Source: JBEATZ01 sp041178545
GTDB lineage: Bacteria; Planctomycetota; UBA1135; UBA2386
DNA: 8,013 nt
Reading direction: 5' to 3'
Assembly (NCBI GenBank): GCA_041178545.1
Contig: JBEGVB010000094.1
Span: forward strand, 1-8,013
The position numbers were made by a program, and so were the translations under genes. Shown piece by piece: positions 1-6,328 of the stretch. Position 1 is the stretch's first letter; each line of letters opens with the position of its first letter. The notes under the pieces were generated by a model. It was not told the origin of the DNA, did not search any database, and was given only the letters and a program-made list of their open reading frames with translations.

Positions 1-570
1 GGCCGCCGGCATCGCCTTGCCCACCACCACGACCTGTGCCTGCACCGTGGCAACGACGGCCCTTGCGGGTGCGGCAGGGGTCGCTTCCGCCGCAGGCGCC
101 TTCTCGGTCGCTGGCTTGGCCTCGGCGCCGGCTTGGGCTTCGACCTTGGCCTCCACCTTGGCTTCCGCCTTGGCATCCTTCGGCTGCTCGTCCGGCTTCG
201 CCTTCTCGTCCTGCTTGGGCGGCGCGGCCTTCGGTTCGGGGGCCTTGGCAGGAGCCGCCGGCGCTCCTGTCGCTGGCTCGCCCTCGGCGCTGCTGTCGAC
301 GGCCTCGACGGTCTTGCCATCGATCACGTCCTGCAGCACTTGGATCGCGCCGGCGAAGTCCTGACGGGCGAGGAAGTCGCGCGCCTTGCGCACGAAGCGG
401 TCGAGGTTCTGGTTCTCGAACATCTCGACCGGCACCCCGGGGTCCTCGGGAGCCGCGCTGGCCGACGGCTTCTGGGCTCCCTTCGCCTCGGCATCTGCCG
501 GGCCCGGACCCTGCGCGGTTGCAGCCGCAGCGAGCAGGACGACAGGGAGGAGGTGCCGGGAGGGGTTCAC
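1..570 (-). CDS. Exported protein with short TPR-like helical segment and Ala/Lys/Glu/Pro-rich linker (5' part, continues past left edge)
   Basis: An uninterrupted frame of 190 codons runs off the left edge. An in-frame TAG lies six codons upstream, and the GTG at 570 is the only usual start codon between that stop and the coding body. Residues 1-20 (VNPSRHLLPV, then VLLAAAATAQ) look like a Sec signal peptide with cleavage after ATA; no lipobox cysteine is present. Residues about 50-86 contain NLDRFVRKARDFLARQDF and AGAIQVLQDVIDGK, an amphipathic helix pair like a tetratricopeptide repeat. From my knowledge of the family, such segments occur near the N-terminus of secreted planctomycete proteins. 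Residues about 95-170 are low complexity (A, K, E, P), including a four-residue [AV]EAK repeat. From about 171 a hydrophobic valine-rich stretch begins (AVVATVQAQVVVVGKAM), which may start a folded domain outside the window. Function is unknown; a periplasmic or cell-surface role is inferred. No clear Shine-Dalgarno is seen, and an AGG sits in a hairpin loop upstream. Confidence 0.72.
   Translation of the reverse strand, partial: MNPSRHLLPVVLLAAAATAQGPGPADAEAKGAQKPSASAAPEDPGVPVEMFENQNLDRFVRKARDFLARQDFAGAIQVLQDVIDGKTVEAVDSSAEGEPATGAPAAPAKAPEPKAAPPKQDEKAKPDEQPKDAKAEAKVEAKVEAQAGAEAKPATEKAPAAEATPAAPARAVVATVQAQVVVVGKAMPAA
130..177. repeat. Four imperfect 12-bp tandem repeats encoding [AV]EAK
   Basis: Four adjacent 12-base units occur on the plus strand: GGCTTGGGCTTC, GACCTTGGCCTC, CACCTTGGCTTC and CGCCTTGGCATC. 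Read on the minus strand they encode the AEAK/VEAK/VEAQ-type run in the linker of the exported protein. The unit is a multiple of three, so copy-number change would keep the frame. This is a coding low-complexity repeat, not a mobile or regulatory element. Confidence 0.7.
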
Positions 571-574
571 GGGC

Positions 575-601
575 GCGCGTGCATGCTACCTGCGCACGCG
601 C
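575..601 (-). promoter_or_regulatory. GC-rich hairpin between parA and the exported-protein gene
   Basis: A perfect 8-bp inverted repeat, GCGCGTGC and GCACGCGC, flanks an 11-nt loop. A wobble pair plus one more G-C pair can extend the stem. On the minus strand it ends four bases before the GTG start at 570, and the only SD-like bases (AGG at 591-589) lie in the loop. It could be a weak terminator after parA (no T tract follows), a translational control hairpin, or chance in GC-rich DNA. The inverted repeat is seen directly; a role is inferred. Confidence 0.3.
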
Positions 602-648
602 ACTGCAGGAACCGGCGCGTCACGTCTCCGAAGGACCGCGTGCGAGGC

Positions 649-1575
649 TCAGTTGCCTGCTTCGGCAGCGGCTTCGGGCGGTGCCGTCGGCTCGACCATG
701 GGCTGCGAGTCGGTGAACCCGAGCCCTGCCGACTCGTTCTGCACGGCCTCGGGCTCGACTGTCTCGGGCGCAAGGGCCTCGGGCTCTGCTGCCGTTGCCA
801 CAGCTGGCTCGACGGCGACACCGCACAGCTCGGCCGCGAGGGCCGCGTAGTCGCGGGCGCCGTTGCTGTCCGGAGCGTGCTCGAAGATCGTCCTGCCGAA
901 GCTCGGTGCCTCGGCCAGCTTGACGTTGCTGCGGATGCGCGTCCGCGCCAGCACGTTGCCGAAGTGAGCCCCCACCTCGTGCAGCACCTCGTTCGTGAGG
1001 TTGGTGCGCGGGTCGTACATGCAGGCAAGGATGCACTCGATCTGCAGCTGGGGGTTGAGGCGCTTCTGCACCAGCTGGATGACCTCCAGCAGCTTGGCCA
1101 TGCCCTGCAACGACAGGTACTCGGCCTGCATCGGGATCAGCACGCGGTCTGCCGCCACCAGCGCGTTGGCGGACAGCACGCCGAGGCTGGGCGGGCAGTC
1201 GAACAGCACGTAGTCGAAGGCCTTGGCCTCCTCGGAGGCCTCCAGCGCCTCGCGCAACACCGTCTCGCGCCCGATGCGGTTGGCGAGCACCTGCTCCACG
1301 CCGGCAAGGGACGTGTCTGCCGGCACCACGAACAGGCCTTCGGTGGTGGTTGCCTGGATCAGGTCCTTCACCGGCGTGTCCTCCACCAGCAGGTTGGTGA
1401 TGGTGTTGGACTCGAGGTCCGGGCGCTTGTCGAGGTGCACGGTGAGGTTGGCCTGCGGGTCCATGTCGACCAGCAGCACCTTCTTGCCCATGCGCGCCAG
1501 GGCCGCGCCCAGGTTGACCGTGGTCGTGGTCTTGCCCACGCCGCCCTTCTGGTTGATCACCGCAATGCGAACCAT
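649..1575 (-). CDS. parA: ParA/Soj-family partition ATPase with acidic C-terminal tail
   Basis: The 308-residue product is a deviant-Walker P-loop ATPase of the ParA/MinD class, which binds DNA and moves chromosomes, plasmids or other cargo on the nucleoid, usually with a ParB-type partner. The deviant Walker A motif KGGVGKTTTT starts at residue 10 with the signature lysine. VLLVDMDPQ is at 33-41, and the Walker B segment YVLFDCPPS at 122-130. The Soj-like IRSNVKLAEAPSFGRTIFE segment lies near 214-232 and the usual family end, RDYAALAAEL, at 241-250. About 55 further residues form an Ala/Glu/Pro-rich acidic tail ending EAGN, longer than in typical Soj. ATG 1575 is chosen because GAGG (1584-1581) lies five bases upstream; a GTG at 1581 would add two residues but lacks this spacing. 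The gene follows bshB1 after 12 nt. No parB or parS-like site was noticed, so its cargo is unknown. Confidence 0.93.
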   Translation of the reverse strand: MVRIAVINQKGGVGKTTTTVNLGAALARMGKKVLLVDMDPQANLTVHLDKRPDLESNTITNLLVEDTPVKDLIQATTTEGLFVVPADTSLAGVEQVLANRIGRETVLREALEASEEAKAFDYVLFDCPPSLGVLSANALVAADRVLIPMQAEYLSLQGMAKLLEVIQLVQKRLNPQLQIECILACMYDPRTNLTNEVLHEVGAHFGNVLARTRIRSNVKLAEAPSFGRTIFEHAPDSNGARDYAALAAELCGVAVEPAVATAAEPEALAPETVEPEAVQNESAGLGFTDSQPMVEPTAPPEAAAEAGN

Positions 1576-1577
1576 GC

Positions 1578-1584
1578 CCACCTC
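1578..1584 (-). promoter_or_regulatory. Ribosome binding site of parA
   Basis: GAGGTGG on the minus strand has its GAGG core five bases upstream of ATG 1575, immediately after the bshB1 stop (1590-1588). It supports ATG 1575 over the in-frame GTG at 1581, which overlaps the site itself. Confidence 0.6.
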
Positions 1585-1587
1585 GCT

Positions 1588-2289
1588 TCAGCGCATGAGA
1601 GGAGACAGGTCGAGGAGTGGCAAGGGGCCGTCGTGGAAGTACACCTCCGCCGCCGCCACGCCGATCCGCGAGCCGTGGAAGCGGTCGCGCACCACCGCCC
1701 GCTCCAGCACGTCGAGGCCCTGCACCAGGTGCCCCTTGTCGGGCGGGCTCAGCTGCGACGCGTAGCAGCGCACCACCTCGGCCTTGGCCGCGGCGAGGTC
1801 GCTGGTGTCGACGGCGATCGTGGGCTCGACGGGCTGGTTGCCCAAGTACCGCAGGTGCACCCGGGGCCGATGCGGTGCGCCGAGTTCGGGCGCGTGGTTG
1901 CGCAGGCCGGCGAGGAAACAGGCCTTCTCGGCGAGCTGCCCGAGTGCCACGTGGTCCGGGTGGGCGTCGCGACTGACGGGCGACACCAGGACCCTGCAAC
2001 GGGTGCTGCGGATCGCACCCACCAGTGCCGCGAGCGACCGCTCGTCGACGGCAAGCTGGGTGTCGGGCAGGCCGAGGCAGAGGCGTTCGGCCAGCCCCAG
2101 TTTCTGGGCGGCGGCGGCGGCTTCCGCCGCACGCTGTTCGCGGGTCCCGCGCGTCCCCTTCTCTCCTGCCGTGGCGTCGGCAATGGACACCTTCAGTCCC
2201 TGGGCCACGGCGCGGAGGATGGTGCCCGCGCAGGAGATCTCCACGTCGTCCGGGTGGGCACCGAGGAACAGCAGGTCGCAGGGCTTCAC
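1588..2289 (-). CDS. bshB1: Bacillithiol biosynthesis deacetylase BshB1 (PIG-L/LmbE family)
   Basis: A 233-residue zinc-dependent deacetylase of the PIG-L/LmbE family. BshB1 removes the acetyl group from N-acetylglucosaminyl-malate to give glucosaminyl-malate, the second step of bacillithiol synthesis in the cytoplasm. The metal site AHPDDVE is at residues 11-17 and HPDH at 110-113. His12, Asp15 and His113 fit the zinc ligands known in this family, with Asp14 as likely catalytic base. GEKGTRGTREQR (43 onward) matches the family's GxxGTRG segment, and the end (HGSRIGVAAAEVYF...LLDL) matches the BshB1 C-terminus. The GTG at 2289 is chosen because its product begins KPCDLLFLGAHPDD, as in the family, and because GTGA overlaps the bshC stop. 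A GGAG (2303-2300) lies ten bases upstream. A longer frame reaching 2433 would lie inside bshC and adds unrelated residues. The adjacent bshC strongly supports the bacillithiol role over other PIG-L substrates. Confidence 0.92.
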   Translation of the reverse strand: MKPCDLLFLGAHPDDVEISCAGTILRAVAQGLKVSIADATAGEKGTRGTREQRAAEAAAAAQKLGLAERLCLGLPDTQLAVDERSLAALVGAIRSTRCRVLVSPVSRDAHPDHVALGQLAEKACFLAGLRNHAPELGAPHRPRVHLRYLGNQPVEPTIAVDTSDLAAAKAEVVRCYASQLSPPDKGHLVQGLDVLERAVVRDRFHGSRIGVAAAEVYFHDGPLPLLDLSPLMR

Positions 2290-3839
2290 AGTTCGAGCAC
2301 TCCGTGGCCGGTGGCAAAGGGGTCGGCAGCATCGACGAGGAGTTGCCCCGTCGCCTTGCCGTGGGTTGCAAGCACGCTGATGCAGGGCAGAACGCGCTCC
2401 TGCAGTCGGCCGCGGGGACGCAGCATGGTGCACAGCCTGCGGACCTGCCGGAGGCCCGTGCCCTCGCGATCTTCGATCGTCTTGCGCACCTTGGCTGCAA
2501 ACCTGCCCACCTCCTCGACGGCCTTGTCGCGCGCACGCTCCAGTGCACTCAGCAGCGAGGCGTCGAGTCGCTTCACGTCGTCGGCAAGGGCATCCAACTG
2601 CCGCACGATGCCCGCGCCCACGTCGCCAAGCGCCTTCTCGAGTTGAGCAGGCTGGGCTGCCTGCAGCCGCGCACCAAGCGCCTCGGGTCCAGCCTCGAGG
2701 TCAGGGAGGTCGAGGCCGAGCTTCTGCAGCAGGCGCTGCAGTGCGGGCTCGACGAGGGTGAGGGATGCACGTGGCACGAACACCGGCTTCGGCACGCCCA
2801 GTTGGCGGTACACCGCGTCCACGACCGACAGGTAGCCGAGCTCGCCCGGGCCCGCGACGAAACCGACCGTCGGCAGCACGGCATCCTGCCAGACGGGCCG
2901 CAGCAGGGCTCCCGGACTCAGCGTGGACACGTCGGCAACCGCCTCACCATCGGCAAGCGCGATGCGCCTGCCCTCGTGCATGCGGAACATCATCGTGCTG
3001 TCGGGCTCGATGGTGACATCGAGTCCCTCGGTACGCAACCGTTCGCACTGGGCACGCACCGAGGTACGCAACTCGTGCGCGTGCTGCCACCAGCTGCCCA
3101 GCACGTCGAAGGCGCGCCGCGGCAGGTCGCGCGCCTCGATCACGAGCAGGCCCTGCTCGCCAAACGTCTCGAACAGCATGCGCGCGGTGCTGGCACCGAG
3201 CGTCTCCTCCGGCTGCCGCGGGCGGAACAGTCCGAGCGCCCACTCGCGGTGCTCCCCGGCAGGCACCAGCGCACCGACTTCTGCGAGCAGCGCGTCCATG
3301 GCCGCACCGGCGGGGATGCCCCGCAACGCATGCCCCGTGTGTGTGAGTTCGAGGCGGAACCGCTGCAGCTCGTGGGTCTGGTTGGGCAGGAACAGCCGGT
3401 TGGCCTCGTCGAGGTCGTGGTCGTCCGTGTGGTTCCAGAACAGCGGCACCACGCGCGGCGCACCCGGGACGCGCGCGATCTCGCGACACAGCCGGATTGC
3501 GGTGGCAGCCTTGTGCAGCGTGAAGAGTGGTCCGCCCAGCAGGCCAGGCTGCTGGCCGGTGACGAGCACGTGCGTGCCAGGCTCGGCAAGGAGGCGCGCA
3601 TTCGCACGAACTGCCTCCGGGGCACCGTGGCGCTCGGCGTAGACGAGCAGGGCAGCTGCCAGTTCTGCCGCAGGCACGAGACGCGGTGCACCGAACGGTG
3701 CCAGGCGCAGCAGCTCCGCTGCATCGTGTGCGCGCGGTCCGAGGTGGGCGGCGAGACGCACGTCGTCGTCGAGGAACCGCTGGTGCGTGGCGCTGGTGCC
3801 GAGCGCACGGAACGGGAGCTGGCGCAGGACAGGACTCAC
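2286..3839 (-). CDS. bshC: Bacillithiol biosynthesis cysteine-adding enzyme BshC
   Basis: The 517-residue product matches BshC, usually about 530-540 residues. BshC is the putative ligase that adds cysteine to glucosaminyl-malate to complete bacillithiol. The N-terminus reads VSPVLRQLPF. The conserved nucleotide-binding-like segment VTGQQPGLLGGPLFTLHK is at residues 93-110, followed by AATAIRL. VPLFWNHTDDHDLDEANR at 131-148 matches the family's VPxFWxxxxDHDxDE motif. The last third (charged helices near LEKALGDVGAGIVRQLD and SLLSALERARDKAVEE) fits the C-terminal coiled coil. The GTG at 3839 is preferred: it lies 13 nt past the pyrF stop, has GAGG (3854-3851) 11 bases upstream, and starts where homologues start. 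A TTG at 3899 would extend the frame 20 residues into pyrF. The stop overlaps the bshB1 start, so the two are probably translationally coupled. BshA, the glycosyltransferase of step one, is not in the window. Confidence 0.93.
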   Translation of the reverse strand: MSPVLRQLPFRALGTSATHQRFLDDDVRLAAHLGPRAHDAAELLRLAPFGAPRLVPAAELAAALLVYAERHGAPEAVRANARLLAEPGTHVLVTGQQPGLLGGPLFTLHKAATAIRLCREIARVPGAPRVVPLFWNHTDDHDLDEANRLFLPNQTHELQRFRLELTHTGHALRGIPAGAAMDALLAEVGALVPAGEHREWALGLFRPRQPEETLGASTARMLFETFGEQGLLVIEARDLPRRAFDVLGSWWQHAHELRTSVRAQCERLRTEGLDVTIEPDSTMMFRMHEGRRIALADGEAVADVSTLSPGALLRPVWQDAVLPTVGFVAGPGELGYLSVVDAVYRQLGVPKPVFVPRASLTLVEPALQRLLQKLGLDLPDLEAGPEALGARLQAAQPAQLEKALGDVGAGIVRQLDALADDVKRLDASLLSALERARDKAVEEVGRFAAKVRKTIEDREGTGLRQVRRLCTMLRPRGRLQERVLPCISVLATHGKATGQLLVDAADPFATGHGVLEL

Positions 3840-3852
3840 GAGGACTGCGACC

Positions 3853-4734
3853 TCATGCGGTGGCCCCGTGGCGCGAGACCGTGCGGCACTCGTCGGCAAA
3901 GGTCTTGGCGGCTGCCTCGACCTTCTGCAGCCAGTCCGCGTCGGCGGGCTTGAAGGCCTGCATCACTCCGCGGCTCTGGGACACGAGGGCCCCGAGGCCG
4001 CGGCCATCGAATGCTGCTGCGAGGTCGGTCACCTTGCCGCCCTGGGCACCGACGCCCGGCAGCAGCAACCATGCGCTCGGCATGAGTGCGCGCAAGCGTG
4101 CCAGCTCCGCAGGCCACGTTGCGCCGACGACCGCGCCAACCGGGCCGTAGCCCTCGACGCGTTCGAAGTCGGCGTTCCACTGCTCGATCGCGCGTGCCAC
4201 CCGGTCGCACAGCGGCTCGTTGCCCACGGCAAGGTCCTGGAAGTCCCGTGCGCCCGGGTTGCTGGTGCGGGCCAGCACGAACACGCCCTTGCGGCCGTTC
4301 GGATGCGGCTTGCAGTGTGCGAGGAAGGGGTCGACGGAGTCGCGGCCGAGGTACGGGTGCAGTGTGACCGCGTCTGCCCAGCGGAAGTGGCCTTCGGCAT
4401 AGGCTTCTGCGGTGGAGCCGATGTCGCCGCGCTTGATGTCACCCAGCACGAGGATGCCTGCGTCCCGCGCCGCCTTGCACACCTGCTCGTATGCGGAAAA
4501 CCCTGCAGAACCGTGGCACTCGAAGAAGGCGATGTTGGGCTTCACCACGGGAACGTGGCGGGCGAGGGCGGGCATCACCCGCGTGTAGAAGGCCACCAGC
4601 CGCTCAGGAGCCGGGGCACCGGGGACCAGGCCCGCAGGCAGTGCGTCGAGGCGCGGGTCGAGCCCGACCACGGCAGGCGCCGCGCCCTGCAGGATCCTGT
4701 GTGCGAGATCGCGTCCGAAGTCCACCGAGGCCAT
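3853..4734 (-). CDS. pyrF: Orotidine-5'-phosphate decarboxylase, PyrF type 2
   Basis: A 293-residue decarboxylase (EC 4.1.1.23) that converts OMP to UMP, the last step of de novo pyrimidine synthesis. GLDPRLD is at 24-30 and KPN at 65-67. The catalytic charged network is in LGDIKRGDIGSTAEAYA (97-113), with Asp99, Lys101, Asp104 and Thr108 giving the DxKxxDxxxT pattern. The phosphate-binding parts LLLPGVGAQGGKV (223-235) and VSQSRG (251-256) follow. The length and the LARTSNPGARDFQ segment (154-166) place it in the longer type 2 group found in actinobacteria, planctomycetes and others, not the short E. coli type. ATG 4734 is the first start after an in-frame TAA twelve bases upstream. No Shine-Dalgarno is seen, so the transcript may be leaderless or SD-independent. 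It heads the minus-strand operon and diverges from pntAA. Confidence 0.96.
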   Translation of the reverse strand: MASVDFGRDLAHRILQGAAPAVVGLDPRLDALPAGLVPGAPAPERLVAFYTRVMPALARHVPVVKPNIAFFECHGSAGFSAYEQVCKAARDAGILVLGDIKRGDIGSTAEAYAEGHFRWADAVTLHPYLGRDSVDPFLAHCKPHPNGRKGVFVLARTSNPGARDFQDLAVGNEPLCDRVARAIEQWNADFERVEGYGPVGAVVGATWPAELARLRALMPSAWLLLPGVGAQGGKVTDLAAAFDGRGLGALVSQSRGVMQAFKPADADWLQKVEAAAKTFADECRTVSRHGATA

Positions 4735-4860
4735 GGCGGCAGGTTAGGGGCGCGGCAGCAAAAGGCCACTGCGGCGCAATCGCTTGCGACAGCCCCTCAA
4801 GGACCGTGGACCCGGGACATTCCGTCTGGTCTTCTTTGCGCCCCCAGCAACAGGACCCCC
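4735..4860. promoter_or_regulatory. Divergent intergenic region between pyrF and pntAA (probable promoter region)
   Basis: This 126-nt stretch is the only sizeable gap between oppositely transcribed units, so both promoters are expected here. I find no convincing sigma-70 -35/-10 pair on either strand. Within it, a small dyad CGCAA-TCGC-TTGCG (4775-4788; arms of 5 bp, spacer of 4) could be an operator. The role of the region is inferred from layout; the dyad is seen directly but could be chance. Confidence 0.4.
4852..4855 (+). promoter_or_regulatory. Ribosome binding site of pntAA
   Basis: AGGA lies five bases upstream of ATG 4861. It supports that start and argues against the long upstream extension of the same frame, which crosses pyrF on the opposite strand. 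Confidence 0.55.
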
Positions 4861-5994
4861 ATGACCGTGATTTTCGTACCCAAGGAGCCTGCCGCCGGTG
4901 AGACGCGCGTGAGCGCGGTCCCCGAGACGGTGAAGGCGATGGTGAAGCAGGGATTCCAGGTGGCCGTCGAGCGTGGCGCCGGACTGCAGGCAGGCTTCTC
5001 CGAAGCCGAGTACGAGGCAGCAGGTGCGAGCCTGTGCGGCCCAGAGGCCCGCGGCACCGCAGACCTTGTCCTGGGCGTCAACTGTCCGACCGTGGAGCAG
5101 GCGCGGGCCCAGAAGGCAGGGTCCCTGCTGGTGTGCAGCCTGCTGCCCGGCCAGAACCTCGCCGCCGTGGGTGCGCTGCGCGACGCCCGCGTGACCGCCA
5201 TGGCACTGGAGTTCATGCCGCGCATCACGCGCGCGCAGAAGATGGACATCCTGTCGTCGCAGGCCACGTGCGCCGGCTACCAGGCCGTGCTGATGGCTGC
5301 GGCACGGCTGCCCAAGATGTTCCCCCTGCTGATGACCGCGGCAGGCACCATCACGCCGGCTCGCGTGCTGGTGCTGGGTGCGGGCGTGGCGGGCCTGCAG
5401 GCGATCGCGACGGCCAAGCGCCTTGGCGCAGTGGTCGAGGCCAACGACATCCGCCCCGCATGCCGCGAGCAGGTCGAGTCCCTCGGCGGCAAGTTCGTGG
5501 ACACCGGAGCGCCGCCCGATGCGGAGACCTCGGGCGGGTACGCCAAGGAGGCATCTGCGGAGTTCCTGCGCAAGCAGCGCGAGATCCTGACCCAGCACAT
5601 GGCGCAGGCAGACGTGGTGATCACGACGGCACTCGTGCCCGGCAAGCGTGCCCCGCAGCTGATGACGGCCGACATGGTGCGCGCCATGAAGCCGGGGTCG
5701 GTGGTCGTCGACATGGCCGTGAGCCAGGGCGGCAACGTCGAGGGGTCGGTGCCCGGCCAGACCGTGGTTGTCCACGGGGTGAGCATCCTCGGCGAGACCA
5801 ACCTTGCTGCGCAGGTGGCCGCGGACGCGAGCCGCATGTTCGCGCGCAACATCGCATCCTTCCTGCCGGAGTTCAGCAAGGCGGGTCAGGTCACCGTCGA
5901 CCTGGCCAACGAGATCCTCAAGGCGGTCGTCGTCACCCACGGTGGCGAGGTCGTCCACCAGCCCACGGCCGCGGCTCTCGCGGCAAAGGTGTGA
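4861..5994 (+). CDS. pntAA: NAD(P) transhydrogenase, subunit alpha part 1 (NAD(H)-binding domain I)
   Basis: A 377-residue soluble domain I of the proton-translocating transhydrogenase (EC 7.1.1.1), which binds NAD(H) and passes hydride to NADP+ on PntB while protons enter the cell. It starts MTVIFVPKEP, followed by a GETRVSAVPETV segment typical of the alanine dehydrogenase/PntA fold. RITRAQKMDILSSQ (121-134) carries the arginine and the SSQ glutamine (compare R. rubrum Gln132) that lie at the hydride-transfer interface. The Rossmann motif VLVLGAGVAGLQA is at 169-181, followed by the acidic EANDIRP (193-199). EQVESLGGKF (204-213), ITTALVPGKRAP (254-265) and MKPGSVVVDMAVSQGGN (276-292) are family hallmarks. 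Length matches the separate PntAA of split enzymes such as that of Rhodospirillum rubrum (about 384 residues), not the fused E. coli PntA. It ends in a helix and short linker, with pntAB starting 2 nt later. Confidence 0.96.
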   Translation: MTVIFVPKEPAAGETRVSAVPETVKAMVKQGFQVAVERGAGLQAGFSEAEYEAAGASLCGPEARGTADLVLGVNCPTVEQARAQKAGSLLVCSLLPGQNLAAVGALRDARVTAMALEFMPRITRAQKMDILSSQATCAGYQAVLMAAARLPKMFPLLMTAAGTITPARVLVLGAGVAGLQAIATAKRLGAVVEANDIRPACREQVESLGGKFVDTGAPPDAETSGGYAKEASAEFLRKQREILTQHMAQADVVITTALVPGKRAPQLMTADMVRAMKPGSVVVDMAVSQGGNVEGSVPGQTVVVHGVSILGETNLAAQVAADASRMFARNIASFLPEFSKAGQVTVDLANEILKAVVVTHGGEVVHQPTAAALAAKV

Positions 5995-5996
5995 AC

Positions 5997-6326
5997 ATGT
6001 TCGTGCTCCTCGAGATCGCCGGTTCGGACCCCGCCGCCCAGGCGAGCGACGTCTTCCTGACGTTCTTCGTCTTCGTCATCGCCTCGCTGCTCGGCTTCGA
6101 GCTCATCAACAAGGTCCCGCCCACCCTGCACACGCCCCTGATGTCCGGGTCCAACGCGATCTCTGGCATCACCGTCGTGGGCGCCCTGCTGTGCGCCAAG
6201 GCCAGTGAGGGGACCCCCTCAAAGGTGCTCGCCTTCCTCGCCATCGTGTTCGCGATGGTCAACGTGGTGGGCGGCTACATGGTCACCGACCGCATGCTCG
6301 CGTCCTTCAAGAAGAAGGCGAAGTGA
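5997..6326 (+). CDS. pntAB: NAD(P) transhydrogenase, subunit alpha part 2 (membrane domain)
   Basis: A 109-residue membrane subunit that forms the domain II proton channel with the helices of PntB. It has about three hydrophobic segments: residues 18-37 (DVFLTFFVFVIASLLGFELI), about 52-68, and 77-97 (KVLAFLAIVFAMVNVVGGYMV). The hallmark HTPLMSGSNAISGITVVGAL is at 45-64. The final DRMLASFKKKAK matches the usual basic end. Start ATG 5997 lies 2 nt after the pntAA stop, and AAGGTG at 5986-5991 serves as a ribosome binding site inside the pntAA end. Length equals that of other separate PntAB proteins. His45 in HTPL is the likely channel histidine. Confidence 0.95.
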   Translation: MFVLLEIAGSDPAAQASDVFLTFFVFVIASLLGFELINKVPPTLHTPLMSGSNAISGITVVGALLCAKASEGTPSKVLAFLAIVFAMVNVVGGYMVTDRMLASFKKKAK

Positions 6327-6328
6327 CC

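Noticed and set aside
130..177. 12-bp repeats as a CRISPR or iteron array
   Set aside because: The units are directly adjacent without spacers, imperfect, in frame, and encode a low-complexity linker.
17..364. Ala/Ser-rich plus-strand frame at the left edge
   Set aside because: It is antisense to the exported-protein frame. The minus-strand reading gives a signal peptide and a coherent helical repeat, whereas this one is only low complexity.
620..2548. Minus-strand 642-codon frame overlapping parA and bshB1 in another phase
   Set aside because: Its product is Arg/Gly/Pro-rich and lacks motifs, while the parA and bshB1 frames carry intact catalytic motifs.
133..2646. Plus-strand 837-codon open frame opposite parA and bshB1
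   Set aside because: It is a shadow frame in GC-rich DNA: its product is rich in H, R, G, L and V with no domain pattern, and it lies wholly opposite three convincing minus-strand genes.
2025..3953. Plus-strand 642-codon open frame opposite bshC
   Set aside because: It lies opposite the clearly recognisable BshC and BshB1, and its Arg/His/Gln-rich translation resembles no protein family.
3787..4860. N-terminal extension of the pntAA frame reaching back over pyrF
   Set aside because: The extension translates the strand opposite pyrF, PntAA similarity begins exactly at ATG 4861, and that ATG has a ribosome binding site.
4744..5958. Minus-strand 404-codon frame opposite pntAA
   Set aside because: It is the His/Arg-rich antisense reading of a well-conserved transhydrogenase gene.
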